From IMG/VR virus record IMGVR_UViG_3300006749_000048, positions 1 to 35,210 of that record: a stretch of DNA of 35,210 nucleotides. One strand, written 5' to 3'. Origin of the DNA: a virus. Shown piece by piece: positions 23,750 to 30,336 of this stretch; the stretch's first letter is position 1, and each line of letters opens with the position of its first letter. Position numbers and translations under genes: made by a program. Under the pieces are notes generated by a model, which had not been told where the DNA came from, ran no database searches, and was given only the letters and a program-made list of their open reading frames with translations.

Positions 23750-24367
23750 TTACTTAGTAATTGTGCGAACAGCACCCAGATTGCCTAGGTAAGAGGCAGG
23801 TAAAGCACTTTCTAATACTTTACTCAAACCTGCTTGAGCTAGTTGACTTTGAGCAGTGCCGATTTGACCGATTGAAGTCATCAAATTAGGGAGAGCAGCG
23901 ACTTCTCCTTGTACCCGCATCTCCTCCATTTTCCTACGTGAAGATTGATTCAGCTGTTCGTTCAGACGTGCAGCAGTATCATTGAGGATTTGGTTTACAT
24001 CTATAGGTGCCTCCCCTGTAAAACGACGTCTGAAATTAATTCGGTCTGCAAACTGCTCAAGAGCTAAGACGTCTTGTGCGGTGATTGTAAATTTACCCGA
24101 CGTTCCAGTCGTTTGCGTTCCAGCAGGCGATCTCAGTGCGCCGCCTTGTCCTAAAAGTAATTTAAGAAGTTCTGGAGCAGCAGCAGCGCCAGCACTTCCA
24201 AGCAGTGAACTTTGGATTGCGCCCAATGTCGGTCCAGCCCCGCCACCCGCAGCAGCTGGCAAAGCAACAGGCATTCTCACCATGGGAGAGGCAACCTTAG
24301 TTGCTGCTGCTACACCGCCAGGTAAAATGTTTTGCAACATGGTAGATACGTTCGTAGCTCGGCTCAT
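23750..24367 (-). CDS. Ala-rich helical protein of the internal-protein cluster
   Basis: A 205-residue protein. The N-terminal half is hydrophobic and Ala/Gly-rich (KVASPMVRMPVALPAAAGGGAGPTLGAIQSSLLGSAGAAAAPELLKLLLG), and the second half helical and charged (ALEQFADRINFRRRF, ILNDTAARLNEQLNQSSRRKMEEMRVQGEVAALPNL). The opening MSRATNVSTMLQ is loosely like MSRAQGISALLR of the 5256-6788 protein. It is likely a head-interior or tail-assembly component, inferred from composition and tight packing (2-bp gaps). Confidence 0.5.
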   Translation of the reverse strand: MSRATNVSTMLQNILPGGVAAATKVASPMVRMPVALPAAAGGGAGPTLGAIQSSLLGSAGAAAAPELLKLLLGQGGALRSPAGTQTTGTSGKFTITAQDVLALEQFADRINFRRRFTGEAPIDVNQILNDTAARLNEQLNQSSRRKMEEMRVQGEVAALPNLMTSIGQIGTAQSQLAQAGLSKVLESALPASYLGNLGAVRTITK

Positions 24368-24369
24368 TT

Positions 24370-24603
24370 TTAACCCCCAGCAGGATTATCGAAAGAAGTT
24401 CCGCTGAGAGGTTTCTTCATTGATTTTAGGATATTATCGCTGTTATTCATCGGAAGCTGAGATTCCTTCTGTTCTTTAGAAGGCATCGAAGCAGTTTGTG
24501 GGAAGTTAGAAGCTAAATAACGATGCATAAAATCCACCGGGTTTGTCTCCGGTGCGTCCTTTTTTACATCGTTTTCTTGAAGTTGTTGTTCGCGTGCGTT
24601 CAT
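24370..24603 (-). CDS. 77-residue hydrophilic protein
   Basis: A short disordered protein rich in Asn, Lys, Gln, Ser and Pro, starting MNAREQQLQENDVKKDAPETNP and ending LSGTSFDNPAGG, with no hydrophobic core. Its start overlaps the stop of the 24603-25106 gene by one base and its end is 2 bp from the next gene, so it belongs to the internal-protein cluster. No family or function is apparent. Confidence 0.45.
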   Translation of the reverse strand: MNAREQQLQENDVKKDAPETNPVDFMHRYLASNFPQTASMPSKEQKESQLPMNNSDNILKSMKKPLSGTSFDNPAGG

Positions 24604-25106
24604 CAGCTCAGTTGTTGAAACTGGACAGAAGGCGGAATGGTGTTCGAAGCAGGAGCGTTCAGCATCGAATAGTTAGTGCCCTCATTAGGCATGTCAAAGT
24701 CAGGCGGACGCTGGGACGACAGCTCATCCATATGGCTTTGCTCAGCTGAATCTAAGGCATCAAGAAGCATCAGCATCTCCTGCACAAGCTCAGGGTTGCC
24801 CACGAGTTGTTGTAAAAGCTCCATCAGATACTGATCTTCAGATGGCTCTTCGACTTCAGTGCGTAACCGAGAGGCTAATTTAGCCTTGACCATCGGATAC
24901 TCAGTGTCGGGGTAGCTGTTTAAAGACCTCGTAGCCCCTGTATACATTCCATCAGTTTCTCCATTTGCACTCGGGGGTCTCATCTGCATGAAGTCACGCA
25001 GAACACGAGCAGTCATAGGAGCAGCAGCTGCTTGTTCTGCGGGAGTTGTCGGCATGGGCAGGCCGAGCAGACGAGCAGCTAAAGCGTAATCAGCCTGTGA
25101 GAACAC
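24603..25106 (-). CDS. Met/Leu/Gln-rich protein of the internal-protein cluster
   Basis: A 167-residue acidic protein starting at GTG 25106: FSQADYALAARLLGLPMPTTPAEQAAAAPMTARVLRDFMQMRPPS at the N-terminus, then SEDQYLMELLQQLVGNPELVQEMLMLLDALDSAEQSHMDEL (about 96-136) as an amphipathic helix pair. The tail is disordered. Its first 17 bp overlap the end of the HTH gene. The coding context is virion-like, but function is unknown. Confidence 0.45.
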   Translation of the reverse strand: MFSQADYALAARLLGLPMPTTPAEQAAAAPMTARVLRDFMQMRPPSANGETDGMYTGATRSLNSYPDTEYPMVKAKLASRLRTEVEEPSEDQYLMELLQQLVGNPELVQEMLMLLDALDSAEQSHMDELSSQRPPDFDMPNEGTNYSMLNAPASNTIPPSVQFQQLS

Positions 25107-25368
25107 CAGAACCTACTGCACAAGATAATTCCATTGTACTCTTTATTCTTAAAACGTCGCCAGGAGATACCTCAAGACTAAGGCATATCTTTTCAAGAAC
25201 TTCAGGGGAGGGTATGTACTGAGCGTCTGTGCAAATTTTGCGCGTGGTTGTCGGTGACAACGAAGCAAGCTTGCTTAGAGCGAAAGAGGAAAGACTCTTT
25301 TGATCTAGAAGCTCTTGAAGGTTATTTATCAAATAACCACTGGCAGTGAAAGCTGAGTAAAAAGGCAT
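25090..25368 (-). CDS. Xre/Cro-type helix-turn-helix protein
   Basis: The 92-residue protein contains a Cro/C1-like HTH: INNLQELLDQKSLSSFALSKLASLSPTTTRKI (about 14-45), with the recognition helix near SPTTTRKI, then PSPEVLEKICLSLEVSPGDVLRI (about 53-75), the usual end of HTH_26 domains. A short N-terminal extension may be an over-long start. It would bind DNA and regulate phage or host promoters, yet it is embedded between a methyltransferase and virion-like genes, overlapping both by a few bases, so it is expressed with the late operon. Confidence 0.75.
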   Translation of the reverse strand: MPFYSAFTASGYLINNLQELLDQKSLSSFALSKLASLSPTTTRKICTDAQYIPSPEVLEKICLSLEVSPGDVLRIKSTMELSCAVGSGVLTG

Positions 25369-26060
25369 CAGCCAAATTTCAATCCTTCAGAAATGTTGAC
25401 AAGACCGGTTCCACTGAAGTGACCAAAAGACGTCAGATCAATTTTTGGTGAATCAATCATCCGCCATGAGACCATTTCGCTAGGGAAACGGATATCGTCA
25501 AGCAAAAGCCAACGCGGCTTCTTGGGTAAGTCTAGGGTAGATAAAAGAGTATAAAATTTCATCTCAAACTCACCGTCTTTAGGTCCGTCACACATGATGA
25601 AGTCTGCTTCGCAAAGCATCTTTGCGTAACGGCTAAACACTTCGGTTTCTTTCAAATCCTGTATGTGTTGAGTAAGACGTGTCTCGAAGTCTTTTTCAGT
25701 TAAGTAAGTGGTTGGATTGTCCAACCAATTTGCAACATCAAAAGTCTCGACCTTATCTTCATCAGGTGAATAATCCAGCATCGTGCGAGCGGACAGACCG
25801 CAGCTTGTACCGATATCAATAAGGCTCAGTGGCCCATTAGAACGATCAAGGTTATAGATGAGGCCAGCCAAAATGCGGTAGTGATCGCCAGGAAAAGCAT
25901 TAGCAGTAGAAGCGTCACAATCGATGCGGCACTGAGAAGCCACGCGAACAGATTTGAGAACATATTCCCAACCGTCGAAGGCTTGAGCCGCAGGGTCATC
26001 ATCAACAGACCAGCATTGGCTCATAATAGAGTGACGTACATCTTTCATATCAAAAACCAA
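25368..26060 (-). CDS. class I SAM-dependent methyltransferase
   Basis: The 230-residue protein has a Rossmann methyltransferase fold: the SAM-binding motif I SLIDIGTSCGLSARTML (about 79-95), an acidic residue after strand 2 (KVETFDVANW, near 105), ADFIMCDGPKDGEFEMKF (about 152-169), and RWLLLDDIRFPSEMVSW (about 181-197). This is the Methyltransf_24 layout, often found with glycan or small-molecule modification genes. Its start overlaps the end of the GT2 gene by 11 bp and its end overlaps the HTH gene, so a sugar substrate made by the GT is plausible. Confidence 0.7.
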   Translation of the reverse strand: MVFDMKDVRHSIMSQCWSVDDDPAAQAFDGWEYVLKSVRVASQCRIDCDASTANAFPGDHYRILAGLIYNLDRSNGPLSLIDIGTSCGLSARTMLDYSPDEDKVETFDVANWLDNPTTYLTEKDFETRLTQHIQDLKETEVFSRYAKMLCEADFIMCDGPKDGEFEMKFYTLLSTLDLPKKPRWLLLDDIRFPSEMVSWRMIDSPKIDLTSFGHFSGTGLVNISEGLKFG

Positions 26061-26820
26061 GGTGTTTGCGGCGGACGAAATCTAGGTCATAAGTCGTGAA
26101 GCTGACCGGCATTTGCTCCAGATTAAATGGTGTTTTGTGTGTTTCACCGTCAACGTGTCCTTGCCAAGCTTCATTCCACTTCATCGTCACGTACTGTTTA
26201 TTCATTTCATGAGCAACATGCACACCTCGTGCAATAGACGGCTCAGAGCGCCATGTTTGACTTCCGTCGGAGTAATCGTCTTTCTTGTTTCCGTGGTAGT
26301 ACCCAGTATTTAGTGAAAGTGTTCTAGGTACATCGTCATGAATAAACCGCATACCGTAATCCATATCCTCGCAGTAACCCGGATATAGATTTTCGTCAAA
26401 CAAACCGTACCTCTGCACCATCCAGTCTTTCAAAGCAAAGATATCCCAACCACCGTTTTTGCCGTGTACTACACCAATTTCATCCCTTGCTGCCTCCTCA
26501 GCCATTTCACGAAGAAACCCTGGTTCGTACATCACGTCATGATTAGAAATCACCCAATAGGGTGCTTTCATGAACGATTTAATAATCAGATTCCAGGCAC
26601 CACTGCAGCCTAAGTTTGCGGGTAAGTGGCACACGTGAACATTTTTTATATATCTATGCGGAGCTAACCTCAAAAGATCAAGCTCATTGTCTATTTGCTT
26701 TCTTCCGTTGTTATTGAAAACGACAAAATTATCTACAGGGTAATCGATGCTGTAGAACAGTCTCCAGACCCAATGAGGCGTATTAACAATTGCTGTGCCT
26801 AAAACGGGAATAGATTCCAA
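26050..26820 (-). CDS. GT2-like glycosyltransferase (GT-A fold)
   Basis: The 256-residue protein starts at TTG 26820. GT2 features are LPANLGCSGAWN (66-77), equivalent to the nucleotide-sugar loop N-x-G-x-s-x-a-x-N, the metal-site motif NHD (93-95 in WVISNHDVMYEPGF) and the C-terminal catalytic block YPGYCEDMDYGMRF (147-159, ED at 151-152). RTLSLNTGYYHGNKKDD follows. It is divergent from the FkbM gene across a palindromic motif and overlaps the downstream methyltransferase. Transfer of a sugar to a virion or envelope glycan is inferred. Confidence 0.8.
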   Translation of the reverse strand: MESIPVLGTAIVNTPHWVWRLFYSIDYPVDNFVVFNNNGRKQIDNELDLLRLAPHRYIKNVHVCHLPANLGCSGAWNLIIKSFMKAPYWVISNHDVMYEPGFLREMAEEAARDEIGVVHGKNGGWDIFALKDWMVQRYGLFDENLYPGYCEDMDYGMRFIHDDVPRTLSLNTGYYHGNKKDDYSDGSQTWRSEPSIARGVHVAHEMNKQYVTMKWNEAWQGHVDGETHKTPFNLEQMPVSFTTYDLDFVRRKHLGF

Positions 26821-26834
26821 GTTCCCTTTTCAAC

Positions 26835-26851
26835 TGTTAGTATGCTAACAC
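26835..26851. promoter_or_regulatory. palindromic divergent promoter element
   Basis: TGTTAG-TATG-CTAACA is an inverted repeat with 6-bp arms lying between divergent genes. Read on the plus strand the TTAGTATGCTAAC core ends 15 bp before ATG 26865. Read on the minus strand TTAGCATACTAAC ends 16 bp before the start at 26820. The symmetry suggests one element serving both directions as -10 region or operator. Confidence 0.5.
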
Positions 26852-26864
26852 CAGTTACATCGAT

Positions 26865-27563
26865 ATGAGCACTTTTTTCTGGTCGCCTGGAATAGATTTA
26901 ATTGTACCTACAGTTACAACAAGTTTTTTAATGCACAGAGACGATTCAGGGCTCTGTCAGGCGCATAGAGTGGGTGTACCGGAGCATGCGCTAATTAATA
27001 ATCTCAAGAAGCACCTGGACGGAACTGGAATACTTCTTGACTGTGGCGCACACATGGGTGTATACAGCATACTGTTATCTGATTGTTTCGAAAAAGTCTT
27101 TGCCTTCGAAGCTCAAAAGAGAACATATTTTCAGCTTTGTGGCAACCTTTTTGTAAACGAGATCACAAACGTATTTCCTACTCACGCAGGAATAACCGCT
27201 AGCGATAAAACACACGAACACAAAACACTCTATGTCGTGAGTGAAGATGGTGGAGGCTCTTCATTTGTCAAACCAACAAATCAAAAGATTATTTCAGAAG
27301 AAAAGGTTTTGATGACCGCTATCGATCACAAAGACTATGAAGGTCCAGTAAAACTAATCAAATTAGATATCGAAGGATATGAACTTGACGCACTCAGAGG
27401 TGCGGAGATGACAATCGGTAAATTTAAACCGGTGATTCTTTTTGAAAGCAACCCAGGCGCAGAAGAGCAGAGAAACGAAATATTCAACTTCCTTAAAAAA
27501 TTCAACTACCAGGTGGGCAGAGTCGAACAGTTCGAAAATATGTTTATAGCTGTTGCTGATTAA
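26865..27563 (+). CDS. FkbM-family methyltransferase
   Basis: FkbM enzymes usually O-methylate sugars or polyketides with S-adenosylmethionine. The 232-residue protein shows motif I LLDCGAHMGVYSILL (57-71), FAFEAQKRTYFQLCGNL (79-95) with the ribose-binding Glu82, and the family signature KLIKLDIEGYELDALRGA (163-180), then VILFESNPG. It is a monocistronic plus-strand island: promoter palindrome upstream and a 20-bp convergent overlap with the next minus gene. Its likely substrate is a glycan made by the phage glycosyltransferases; not shown by the sequence. Confidence 0.88.
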   Translation: MSTFFWSPGIDLIVPTVTTSFLMHRDDSGLCQAHRVGVPEHALINNLKKHLDGTGILLDCGAHMGVYSILLSDCFEKVFAFEAQKRTYFQLCGNLFVNEITNVFPTHAGITASDKTHEHKTLYVVSEDGGGSSFVKPTNQKIISEEKVLMTAIDHKDYEGPVKLIKLDIEGYELDALRGAEMTIGKFKPVILFESNPGAEEQRNEIFNFLKKFNYQVGRVEQFENMFIAVAD

Positions 27564-27756
27564 TCATCGAGCGGTAGAAAGCACCTCTTGGTTTAGGATT
27601 AAATTTTTTATATTTAGGCGGCCTAGGAACCTTTTTCACCATGAAAGGTTTTATATATCTTTTTTTGTCATTATCATCGATAAAAAATTTACCACCTCTC
27701 TCACCTAAATAGAGCTGGTGTCCTTGATAAGTTTCGTCGAGTGGGGTCAGATCCAT
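27544..27756 (-). CDS. small basic protein with an RGGKFFI...KKRYI motif (PBCV basic adaptor-like)
   Basis: The start is set at ATG 27756; longer readings run into the tRNA gene. The 70-residue protein contains GERGGKFFIDDNDKKRYI (about 16-33), close to the RGGKYYI..GKK.YI motif of the PBCV-specific basic adaptor domain, which occurs in viral and phage proteins as a probable nucleic-acid or structural adaptor. The remainder is basic and Pro/Lys-rich (KKVPRPPKYKKFNPKPRG). It lies 12 bp downstream of the tRNA-Leu gene and overlaps the FkbM gene end. Confidence 0.6.
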   Translation of the reverse strand: MDLTPLDETYQGHQLYLGERGGKFFIDDNDKKRYIKPFMVKKVPRPPKYKKFNPKPRGAFYRSMINQQQL

Positions 27757-27768
27757 GTGATTGTGTAA

Positions 27769-27854
27769 TACCCGAGGCGAGACTTGAACTCGCACGACTT
27801 TAACAAGTCAGCGGATTTTAAGTCCGATCCGTCTACCGATTCCGGCACTCGGGC
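27769..27854 (-). tRNA. tRNA-Leu(UAA), intron-less
   Basis: A complete class II cloverleaf on the minus strand, 86 nt: 7-bp acceptor (GCCCGAG with CTCGGGT, first pair G:U), anticodon loop CTTAAAA with TAA at positions 34-36, a long variable arm (GACTT-GTTA-AAGTC), and a T arm GCGAG-TTCAAGT-CTCGC. The discriminator base is A, as in leucine tRNAs. The outermost anticodon-stem pair is a mismatch (T:C). CCA is not encoded. It lacks the group I intron common in the cyanobacterial host gene. It could support UUA codons during infection. Confidence 0.95.
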
Positions 27855-27880
27855 TGTAGCACCATATTAACATAAACAGG

Positions 27881-27890
27881 CTATGCTTAT
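27881..27890 (+). promoter_or_regulatory. -10-like element before the 27907 methyltransferase gene
   Basis: CTATGCTTAT, containing TATGCT, lies 16 bp before the ATG, at the same distance as the TATGCT element of the FkbM gene. It overlaps the inverted repeat AACATAA...TTATGTT (arms at 27869-27875 and 27887-27893). Confidence 0.3.
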
Positions 27891-27906
27891 GTTTTCTATT
27901 TGAGTC

Positions 27907-28623
27907 ATGACAGCGACGTCGTTCAAAGAGCTAATGGGACAGCTCAAAGAGGATACGACAGTACAAGTGACACCTGCAGACAAAAAACAACTTGCAGATC
28001 ACTACAACTTCACCGAAGGCTGGTATGACGCACTTTTGAACACCGATAAAGCCATTCGTAGCAACACTCAAGGTCCAAAGATTGATCTTGATCCAGCAGA
28101 AAAGCGTCAAATCGTAGAAATTGGCGTTTACGAAGGCGCATCTAGCTGTTTTTGGTCAGATTTTTACCTAGATCACGAAGAATCATCTCTGATCTCTATT
28201 GATCCGTTCACAGGAAGCGAAGAGCATCACGCAAACCCTGAAAAATACGCGGGACTTGAACGACTAGAGCGGACCGCTCGCGAAAATATCGCAAAATCTA
28301 AAAATTGCGGCAAAATCGAAATAATTAAAGGGTACTCACAGTATGTTTTTAAAGATCTGGACGCTCGTTTTGGTATTGAGCCTTGGATTGATGTTCTTTA
28401 CATCGACGGAGCCCACGACTCTGTGGCCGTCGCTAGAGATTGCACCCTCTTCATCCCTATGGTCAAGCCAGGTGGACTTGTTTTCTTTGATGACTACGCC
28501 CACCCTGATGTAAAACGAGCTATCGATGGCGCTTTGACGGCTTTTGCCAAGTTTGAATTTGCCATCTTTACCGGTTGGCAGCTCGTAGGCAAAGTAGCTT
28601 CCGTCGCGAACAAGCACGCTTGA
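27907..28623 (+). CDS. class I SAM-dependent methyltransferase (Methyltransf_24 type)
   Basis: The 238-residue protein has motif I IVEIGVYEGASSCFW (69-83), a strand-2 acidic residue (SLISIDPFTGS, Asp99), WIDVLYIDGAHDSVAVARD (about 159-177) and GGLVFFDDYAHPDVKRAIDG (about 189-208). These match Methyltransf_24 proteins often found beside glycan-synthesis genes, such as cephalosporin hydroxylase-like and sugar O-methyltransferases. It is alone on the plus strand; a structured hairpin follows the stop immediately and probably ends its transcript. Confidence 0.85.
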   Translation: MTATSFKELMGQLKEDTTVQVTPADKKQLADHYNFTEGWYDALLNTDKAIRSNTQGPKIDLDPAEKRQIVEIGVYEGASSCFWSDFYLDHEESSLISIDPFTGSEEHHANPEKYAGLERLERTARENIAKSKNCGKIEIIKGYSQYVFKDLDARFGIEPWIDVLYIDGAHDSVAVARDCTLFIPMVKPGGLVFFDDYAHPDVKRAIDGALTAFAKFEFAIFTGWQLVGKVASVANKHA

Positions 28624-28626
28624 TAA

Positions 28627-28672
28627 AGCAAAACTCCGGTTGGTTCACCCAAACCCCCGGAGTAATTTTGCT
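28627..28672 (+). terminator. bidirectional terminator-like hairpin
   Basis: AGCAAAA pairs with TTTTGCT and CTCCGG with CCGGAG, separated on the 3' side by a 3-nt bulge (TAA); TTGG/CCAA pair inside the loop. It begins 3 bp after the methyltransferase stop codon. T-rich flanks on both strands would allow termination in either direction, though the U-tract is short. Confidence 0.6.
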
Positions 28673-28803
28673 CTGCAGCCTAGTTAGGCTCTTTCTCCTC
28701 CAGGTGGGGATCTAAGGAGAAGGGGCACGTAATCCCTTGCCCGCACAGCAAATATACCAATTGTTGTGGGTCTGTCAACGCTGCTCCCACAGAAACAATT
28801 GTT

Positions 28804-28839
28804 GCAGCTTGCCGCAGTCGACGTTTTTTATTTACACCC
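28804..28839. repeat. direct repeat copy 1 (36 bp)
   Basis: Begins GCAGCTTGCCGCA, continues CGACGTTTTT and ends CACCC. It matches the copy at 28905-28940 at 30 of 36 positions, starts 101 bp apart, with no insertions or deletions. Confidence 0.85.
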
Positions 28840-28904
28840 AACTTCCCTGCCCCCTCTAACGCTTGTGGTCTCACCCCTTCCTGCGGCCACAGTGTTTTAT
28901 TCCT

Positions 28905-28940
28905 GCAGCTTGCCGCACACGACGTTTTTGTTCTTCACCC
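28905..28940. repeat. direct repeat copy 2 (36 bp)
   Basis: Second copy of the 28804-28839 repeat. Differences cluster after the first 13 bases and in the T-rich end. The conserved cores GCAGCTTGCCGCA and CGACGTTTTT could be protein-binding sites. Confidence 0.85.
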
Positions 28941-29080
28941 TTCGAAATATTATGTCAAGAGCGTGTGTCCGTGGGTCAACCCACTCTTGACGACCTTGCC
29001 TTGTAAGCACACAAGACCGGGGGGTCCCTCGGTTGACGGGTCTAGTTTGATCTAGTTAATAACTATGGTCAAGTTAATTT

Positions 29081-29290
29081 TTATATTCGATTGTTCTTTA
29101 ATAGCAACTCCATATACACAGCGTAGAAAAAGTTCTTAGTGTCCTGTAGATCTTGCTGCTCCTGTGGCTCACCACCCGACCACTTGTCCAAAGCAAATGA
29201 CAGAGCGTCGTAAGTAATTTTTGCCGTGTAGTAATCCAGAGTGATGATGCACTGGATGATATTTTCTTCTTCATCATCCAGCTCAAACAT
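29081..29290 (-). CDS. small conserved-looking helical protein
   Basis: A 69-residue protein, MFELDDEEENIIQCIITLDYYTAKITYDALSFALDKWSGGEP followed by a second helix ending in KNNRI. Its helices and WSGGEP turn look like a real folded protein of a type common in cyanophages, but I cannot name it. Its ATG overlaps the stop of the 273-residue gene upstream (TGATG), so the two are coupled, and it is the last gene before the hairpin-rich non-coding region. Confidence 0.6.
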   Translation of the reverse strand: MFELDDEEENIIQCIITLDYYTAKITYDALSFALDKWSGGEPQEQQDLQDTKNFFYAVYMELLLKNNRI

Positions 29291-30111
29291 CAGGAATAAA
29301 ACCCTCTTGTGAGTTCGTTCAAAGCACGGGTTGCTTCGTTGTTCACCATACCTTCGTTACCACCCTCAAAAACATCAGGTTCGATCATCCCAAGTTGTGA
29401 AAGAGCGGCATTCAAAAACTCATCTCTCTGATCGTCAGGTACTTCCATTTGTCCCAAAGGACTTATGAACGAGTCGCGTCCCACAGGCACAGGGCGCACA
29501 GTCCGATTATCGAAAACCGAACGCATGATTCCTTGCTCGCCTCTGGCGTTATCCCCCAGCAAATTAGCGTTATAAAAATTACCTGGATCGCTCGGATCGC
29601 CGCCGAGAAAATCATAGTAACTGCCTGCGAAAGCACCAGGACGATCGGGGTCACCAAATTCATATTCACGTGTTGCTGGTTCAGGAACGGGAAGGGGGAC
29701 TTCACGGGGAACAACTACAACAGGAGTATCTGGCTGTACAGCGCGAGCACCTAGTACATAGTCGAACACTTGACGTAACTCGGGCTCGGTGTCCACACGA
29801 TCAATTCCAAGTTCGTCGCTAACACGACCAAAAAGATCCGCAGTTCTAGCCGCCTCATCAACGGCATTGTCGATCATTAACTCTGGGGGCGTTGCATAAC
29901 CACTGCGATACCTGGCGAAATCAATCTCATCTCGCGGCATCTCATAGAAGTCAGTCGGATCTTCCTCGTACTCTTGGTACTCCATCGCCTCTCGACCGTA
30001 GTTACGAGGCTTGTTCTGGTATCCCTTATAAACTTCGTTGCGAAGAGCAGCAAGCTCTTTCTCTGTGAAAGCTCTAAACGCGGGCTCACTAGCAGCCATA
30101 CGCTCGGACAT
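29290..30111 (-). CDS. acidic protein of unknown function, virion-like
   Basis: The 273-residue protein has a helical N-terminus (FRAFTEKELAALRNEVYKGYQNKPRNYGREAMEYQ), an Asp/Arg/Tyr-rich middle, a Val/Pro stretch (TPVVVVPREVPLPVPEP at about 129-145) and many Gly-Asp turns (FGDPDRPGAFAGSYYDFLGGDPSDPGNFYNANLLGDNARGE). The C-terminus is helical (EFLNAALSQLGMIEPDVF, ATRALNELTRGFYS). It resembles the disordered proteins at 5256-6788 and 23067-25106 in composition. No domain is recognised. Confidence 0.5.
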   Translation of the reverse strand: MSERMAASEPAFRAFTEKELAALRNEVYKGYQNKPRNYGREAMEYQEYEEDPTDFYEMPRDEIDFARYRSGYATPPELMIDNAVDEAARTADLFGRVSDELGIDRVDTEPELRQVFDYVLGARAVQPDTPVVVVPREVPLPVPEPATREYEFGDPDRPGAFAGSYYDFLGGDPSDPGNFYNANLLGDNARGEQGIMRSVFDNRTVRPVPVGRDSFISPLGQMEVPDDQRDEFLNAALSQLGMIEPDVFEGGNEGMVNNEATRALNELTRGFYS

Positions 30112-30186
30112 AACCGATACCTAAAATTGTCGCTAATAAAAGTAGTCTACTGCTTATCTACTTAAACTTATAAAAACTCAAAAACG

Positions 30187-30336
30187 ATGCACATCACCAA
30201 GGAAGAAGTACAAACGCTTATCGATGCAGCGATTAGAAAGCACAATCGAAACGCATCGATTATCTCCGCAGTGCTTGGGTGGTCGGTATTAGGTTTTTAT
30301 ACAGATGGACTTATGCGTCTTACAGGTGTTTGGTGA
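30187..30336 (+). CDS. 49-residue membrane peptide
   Basis: A short plus-strand gene. The N-terminal helix MHITKEEVQTLIDAAIRKHN is amphipathic and basic at its end; ASIISAVLGWSVLGFYTDGL (about 28-47) is a single transmembrane helix. I recall similar short EEVQxLIDAAIRxHNRNAS peptides from cyanophages. It ends with TGA immediately followed by the stop codon of the convergent gene, with no gap. A second holin-type or pinholin-like role is conceivable but unproven. Confidence 0.6.
   Translation: MHITKEEVQTLIDAAIRKHNRNASIISAVLGWSVLGFYTDGLMRLTGVW

Larger units (their letters stand above)
28624..29080. other. 457-bp non-coding region rich in hairpins with a direct repeat
   Basis: No convincing gene is seen. 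The region holds, in order, a terminator-like hairpin (28627-28672), TTCTCCT/AGGAGAA (28693-28721), a 13-bp stem with a 3-nt bulge (28758-28801), an imperfect 36-bp direct repeat (28804-28839 and 28905-28940), an 8-bp inverted repeat GTCAAGAG/CTCTTGAC (28954-28991), and CTTGT/ACAAG (29000-29015). A weak plus-strand promoter, TTGACG-17 bp-TTAATA, lies at 29033-29061. Structure and repeats suggest a non-coding RNA, a transcription-control region or an origin/packaging site. Confidence 0.6.

Noticed and set aside
27757-27795. N-terminal extension of the basic adaptor-like gene
   Set aside because: It overlaps the 3' end of the tRNA-Leu gene, so the ATG at 27756 is preferred.
28680-28874. A 64-residue minus-strand frame over the hairpin region, containing KKRRLRQAATIVSVG
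   Set aside because: The residues look fairly natural, but the frame needs a GTG or TTG start and crosses a 13-bp hairpin and the first direct repeat; the second repeat copy gives no startable frame. Non-coding structure is the better explanation, though not certain.
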